8,029 nucleotides of DNA from Halomonas sp. (GTDB lineage: Bacteria; Pseudomonadota; Gammaproteobacteria; Pseudomonadales; Halomonadaceae): assembly GCA_003560175.1 (NCBI GenBank), contig PWIZ01000122.1, forward strand, positions 1 to 8,029. The letters run 5' to 3'. Shown here piece by piece: positions 5,459 through 8,029 of this stretch; positions within the stretch are counted from its first letter, which is position 1; the number at the start of each line of letters is the position of its first letter. The position numbers and the translations under genes are program-made. The notes beneath the pieces are model-generated. The model worked only from the letters and a program-made list of their open reading frames with translations. It was not told the origin of the DNA and made no database searches.

Positions 5459-6109
5459 ATGGCACGCCCCCTCACCCAGCGCCAGCAGAACGTCTATGAC
5501 TTCATCGTCAAGACCATCCAGGACCTTGGCTATCCGCCCACCCGGGCCGAGATCGCCCGGGCCCTGGGATTCCGCTCGCCCAACGCCGCCGAGGAGCACC
5601 TGCGGGCCCTCGAGAAGAAAGGCGCCATCCGCATGATCGCCGGCACCTCTCGCGGCATCCGCCTGCCCGCTCCGGAGCAGGAGGCCCTCGCCGAGGGCGA
5701 TGCCCCGCTCCAGGGGCTGCCGATCATCGGCGAGGTGGCCGCGGGCAGCCCGATCCTGGCCGCCGAGCATATCGACCGCTACTGCCCGCTGCCCCCGGAG
5801 TACTTCACCCCCCGGGCCGACTACCTGCTCAGGGTGCGGGGCCTCTCCATGAAGGATGTCGGCATCCTGGAGGGCGACCTGCTCGCCGTGCACCGCACCG
5901 AGCGGGTGCGCAACGGCCAGATCGTGGTGGCGCGCCTGGAGGACGAGGTGACGGTGAAGCGCTTCCAGCGCAGCGGTCACGTGGTCACCCTCACCGCCGA
6001 GAATCAGGAGTTCGTCCCCATCGAGGTGGACCTGCGCCATCAGGCGCTGGAGATCGAGGGCATCGGGGTGGGCGTGATCCGCGGCGGCAGCGGCCAGGCG
6101 CTGGGGTAG
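5459..6109 (+). CDS. lexA: LexA, SOS-response repressor
   Basis: This 216-residue LexA repressor (E. coli LexA has 202) represses DNA-damage genes until RecA filaments trigger its self-cleavage. The winged helix-turn-helix lies at about residues 1-68, starting [12 protein letters not shown] with the HTH around 28-48 ([21 protein letters not shown]). The cleavage site is the Ala95-Gly96 bond in GEVAAG. The Ser/Lys dyad is S130 (in RGLSMKD) and K167 (in EVTVKR). The linker, residues 69-85, is somewhat longer than in E. coli. The ATG at 5459 has GGAGGT at 5450-5455. The gene is divergent from psrA, and dinB follows after 33 bases on the same strand, consistent with one SOS-controlled transcript. 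All catalytic residues are intact, so it should be functional. Confidence 0.98.
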   Translation: MARPLTQRQQNVYDFIVKTIQDLGYPPTRAEIARALGFRSPNAAEEHLRALEKKGAIRMIAGTSRGIRLPAPEQEALAEGDAPLQGLPIIGEVAAGSPILAAEHIDRYCPLPPEYFTPRADYLLRVRGLSMKDVGILEGDLLAVHRTERVRNGQIVVARLEDEVTVKRFQRSGHVVTLTAENQEFVPIEVDLRHQALEIEGIGVGVIRGGSGQALG

Positions 6110-6142
6110 GCGCGACACCCCGCGCTTCCCGAGACTGCCCCC

Positions 6143-7192
6143 GTGAGAAAGATCCTCCACGCCGACTGCGACTGCTTCTTCGCGGCGGTGGAGATGCGCG
6201 ACAACCCGGCGCTGCGCGAGGTGCCGCTGGCCATCGGCGGCACCTCGGAGCGGCGCGGAGTGATCGCCACCTGCAACTATCCCGCCCGGGCCTACGGCAT
6301 CCATTCGGCGATGCCCACGGCCCGGGCGCTGCGCCTCTGCCCCCACCTCACCCTGCTGCCCGGCAGCTTCGAGAAATATCGCGAGGTCTCCCGGCAGATC
6401 GAGGCGATCTTCCACGAGCTCACCCCCCTGGTGGAGCCCCTCTCCCTGGACGAGGCCTTCCTCGACGTCAGCCAGGTGGAGCGCTTCTCCGGCAGCGCTA
6501 CCTGGATGGCCCGCTGGCTGAAGGCGGAGTGCCTGGCGCGCACCGGCATCACCCTCTCCGTGGGGGTAGCGCCCAACAAGTTTCTGGCCAAGATCGCCAG
6601 CGACTGGGAGAAGCCCGACGGCCTGACGGTGATCACCCCCGACCGCCTGGAGGCGTTCCTGCAGGCGCTGCCGGTGAAGAAGCTGCACGGGGTAGGCCCC
6701 GCCACCGGCGCGCGCCTGGACGCCATGGGCATCACCACCTGCGCGGCGCTGCGCGAGGTGCCCATCGAACGGCTGCTGGAGGCCTTCGGCAAGTTCGGCA
6801 AGCGGCTCTTCGAGCTGGCTCGGGGCATCGATGAGCGCCCGGTGCGCCTGGAGCGCGAACGCAAGTCGATCAGCGTGGAGAGCACCTTCGCCCAGGACCT
6901 GCCCGACCTCGCCAGCTGCCGCCAGGCCCTGGTACCGCTCTGCCAGCGTCTGGCGGAGCGCATCGCCCGCCACGGCCACCCGCCCCTGGCCGGGGTGGTG
7001 GTGAAGGTGCGCTTCGACGATTTCAGCCTGACCACCCTGGAGAGCCGCGGCCTGGCCCCCTCCCCCGAGAGCTTCGACCGCCTGCTGGAGCAGGCCTGGG
7101 AACGCGGCCGCCGCCCGGTGCGCCTGCTCGGCGTCGGCGCCCGGCTGCTGCCGGAATCGCATCGCCGCCAGCTGACCCTGCCGATCGAGTGA
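6143..7192 (+). CDS. dinB: DinB, DNA polymerase IV (Y family)
   Basis: This 349-residue Y-family translesion polymerase is close to E. coli Pol IV (351). It copies past damaged bases with low fidelity at stalled forks. The start MRKILHADCDCFFAAVEMRDNPALR has the metal ligand D8 and steric-gate F13. SLDEA at 101-105 supplies the catalytic D103 and E104. GVAPNKFLAKIASDWEKP is the conserved palm segment, followed by the helix-hairpin-helix thumb (GVGPATGARLDAMGI) and the little-finger domain. The tail QLTLPI (343-348) fits the sliding-clamp binding motif. GTG at 6143 is the start because the family N-terminus begins there; the ribosome site is weak (GAGA at 6131-6134), which suggests translation helped by coupling to lexA 33 bases upstream. 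No separate SOS box is evident, so control probably comes from the lexA promoter. Confidence 0.97.
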   Translation: MRKILHADCDCFFAAVEMRDNPALREVPLAIGGTSERRGVIATCNYPARAYGIHSAMPTARALRLCPHLTLLPGSFEKYREVSRQIEAIFHELTPLVEPLSLDEAFLDVSQVERFSGSATWMARWLKAECLARTGITLSVGVAPNKFLAKIASDWEKPDGLTVITPDRLEAFLQALPVKKLHGVGPATGARLDAMGITTCAALREVPIERLLEAFGKFGKRLFELARGIDERPVRLERERKSISVESTFAQDLPDLASCRQALVPLCQRLAERIARHGHPPLAGVVVKVRFDDFSLTTLESRGLAPSPESFDRLLEQAWERGRRPVRLLGVGARLLPESHRRQLTLPIE

Positions 7193-7253
7193 ATCAACCT
7201 GACGCCCCCCCTACATCCGATAGGTCTTCCCGCTACCACCTAGACTGTTCATT

Positions 7254-7292
7254 CTGGTGGGAGCCACGCTCCGCGGGGCGAAGGCCGAGCAC
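7254..7292 (+). repeat. Single REP unit upstream of the RAYT gene
   Basis: CTGGTGGGAGCCACGCTCCG and the following GCGGGGCGAAGG match the GTGG-type REP at 7971-8004, with CC replacing TT in the loop. It carries the short form GCGGGGCGAAG, as does the copy downstream of the RAYT gene, and not the longer form found around pilD. AGACTGTT occurs just before it (7242-7249) and again just before the downstream repeat (7860-7867). Confidence 0.8.
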
Positions 7293-7415
7293 AGAACGTC
7301 GTGCGATAACGCCGTCCGGAGGAAAAATCTGACAACGCCTCTGGCACTCGGCTTACAGTCTGGCCAAGCTTTCCAACCTAACTTTCGGAGAGTGAGAAGG
7401 CCGAGGGACTGAAAT

Positions 7416-7850
7416 GTGGAGCGCTATCACACCCATTGCCTGCGGCGCGGTCGCGTCTCTCTTGCCGGGCACTGCTACCTGATTACGATCGTGACTGAGC
7501 GCCGCCAACCATGGTTTGGTGAGTACACGAATGCCGCGCACGCGTGCCGCAGTTTCTACGCCGACTCTGTTCGCACCCACGGCGATACTCTGGCGTTTGT
7601 GGTGATGCCCGATCACGTCCACTGGCTGCTTCAGGTTGAAGGCAGGCTCTCCGAGGCGGTTCGCATCTACAAGGCGAGGGTGTCATTGGCGCTGGGGGTG
7701 AAACCCTGGCAGCGCGGGTTTCATGACCATGGGCTGCGACGCGAGGAGGATCTGCGGGCAATAGCTCGATATATGGTTGCCAACCCTCTGAGGGCCGGGC
7801 TGGTAGATAATGTGCTCGACTATTCCTATTGGGATGCGGCGTGGTTGTAG
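7416..7850 (+). CDS. REP-associated tyrosine transposase (RAYT, Y1/IS200-like HUH nuclease)
   Basis: This 144-residue protein has the typical single-domain Y1 transposase size. The HUH motif is HVH at residues 67-69, within FVVMPDHVHWLL. The likely catalytic tyrosine is Y119, in ARYMVANPLRAGLV, the classic RAYT block. WQRGFHDHGLRREEDL (98-113) is also family-typical. Such enzymes bind and nick single-stranded REP hairpins next to a GTAG/GTGG tetranucleotide and are thought to drive REP dispersal. The start is GTG at 7416, with GAGGG (7403-7407) 8 bases upstream; the ATG at 7414 is out of frame. Codons end in A or T visibly more often than in lexA or dinB, which suggests a different history. 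It stands alone after dinB, 223 bases away, and appears intact. Confidence 0.92.
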   Translation: MERYHTHCLRRGRVSLAGHCYLITIVTERRQPWFGEYTNAAHACRSFYADSVRTHGDTLAFVVMPDHVHWLLQVEGRLSEAVRIYKARVSLALGVKPWQRGFHDHGLRREEDLRAIARYMVANPLRAGLVDNVLDYSYWDAAWL

Positions 7851-7880
7851 CCATCTTCCAGACTGTTAACACCGCCAGGC

Positions 7881-8029
7881 GGCTTCGCCGCCATTCGCCC
7901 GGCAGAGCCGATCTCCTACCAGTCACTTAAAGCCTTGGCGGTTATCCAGCTGCCACCATGGCCGTTCCTACTGGTGGGAGCCACGCTTTGCGGGGCGAAG
8001 AGGCAAAGCCACAACACTGGAAAATCACA
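7881..8029. repeat. BIME-like composite repeat downstream of the RAYT gene (copy 2)
   Basis: A minus-strand GTAG-type REP (7881-7922), a central imperfect hairpin (7931-7941 with 7953-7963, 8 of 11 pairs) and a plus-strand GTGG-type REP (from 7971) are followed by the tail AACACTGGAAAATCACA. It is nearly identical to 2604-2767 apart from a 15-base shortening after GCGGG. The match continues to the last base of the window, so the true right end is unseen. Confidence 0.9.

Larger units (their letters stand above)
7254..8029. mobile_element. Candidate REPtron: RAYT gene bracketed by REP repeats
   Basis: A REP-associated tyrosine transposase gene (7416-7850) has a single REP upstream and a composite REP pair downstream. 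This is the defining layout of a REPtron. The stretch 7293-7415 between the upstream REP and the gene shows no clear promoter or repeat. The right boundary runs off the window, so the unit may be larger. Confidence 0.65.

Noticed and set aside
5429..7162. 577-residue open frame on the minus strand across lexA and dinB
   Set aside because: It covers two well-supported genes in the opposite direction and has the low-complexity composition of an antisense shadow.
7293..7415. Promoter for the RAYT gene
   Set aside because: TTACAG at 7353 and TAACTT at 7379 are 20 bases apart, which is too long a spacer; no convincing promoter was found.
1..8029. tRNA, rRNA or riboswitch
   Set aside because: No cloverleaf-like segment, rRNA core sequence or recognisable riboswitch core was seen in any gap by eye.

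Overview
The window reads as chromosomal DNA of a GC-rich gammaproteobacterium. The type IV pilus proteins, PsrA, NagZ and LexA all look Pseudomonas-like, but the neighbourhood fits a Halomonas-type (Halomonadaceae) genome best. That placement comes from recalled family resemblance, not from a search. Every stretch over 300 bases contains a gene; the gene-free gaps are 83 to about 240 bases long and most of them hold repeats or promoters.

Layout. (1) Positions 1-2581, plus strand: type IV pilus assembly genes, the 3' end of pilB, complete pilC, and pilD with a TTG start. A palindromic repeat cluster separates pilC from pilD. (2) Positions 2582-2762: a convergent gap filled by a bipartite REP-type repeat with nested hairpins. 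(3) Positions 2763-5221, minus strand: psrA, then nagZ, then a hypoxanthine-guanine phosphoribosyltransferase gene. A different palindromic repeat (GGGGTCAGACCCC type) lies at the nagZ/hpt junction. (4) Positions 5222-5458: a divergent regulatory region with a psrA promoter, a PsrA-like operator over its start point, a 16-bp perfect palindrome, and the lexA promoter with a weak SOS box. (5) Positions 5459-7192, plus strand: lexA and dinB, probably one SOS operon. (6) Positions 7193-8029: a REP-associated tyrosine transposase (RAYT) gene with REP sequences on both sides.

How it fits together. PilB (ATPase), PilC (platform) and PilD (prepilin peptidase/methylase) build type IV pili. PsrA is a fatty-acid-responsive TetR regulator that probably represses itself. 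NagZ acts in peptidoglycan recycling and the phosphoribosyltransferase in purine salvage. LexA represses the SOS response, and the Pol IV gene dinB directly behind it would be induced with it. The psrA-lexA adjacency and nearby nagZ match the Pseudomonas arrangement, but dinB stands where Pseudomonas has sulA.

The most interesting signal is the RAYT/REP system. Two related REP types occur, with GTAG and GTGG heads, in at least four places and in both inward and outward pairings. A roughly 150-bp composite repeat beside the RAYT gene is almost identical to the one between pilD and hpt. The RAYT gene is therefore a good candidate for the enzyme that spread these repeats.
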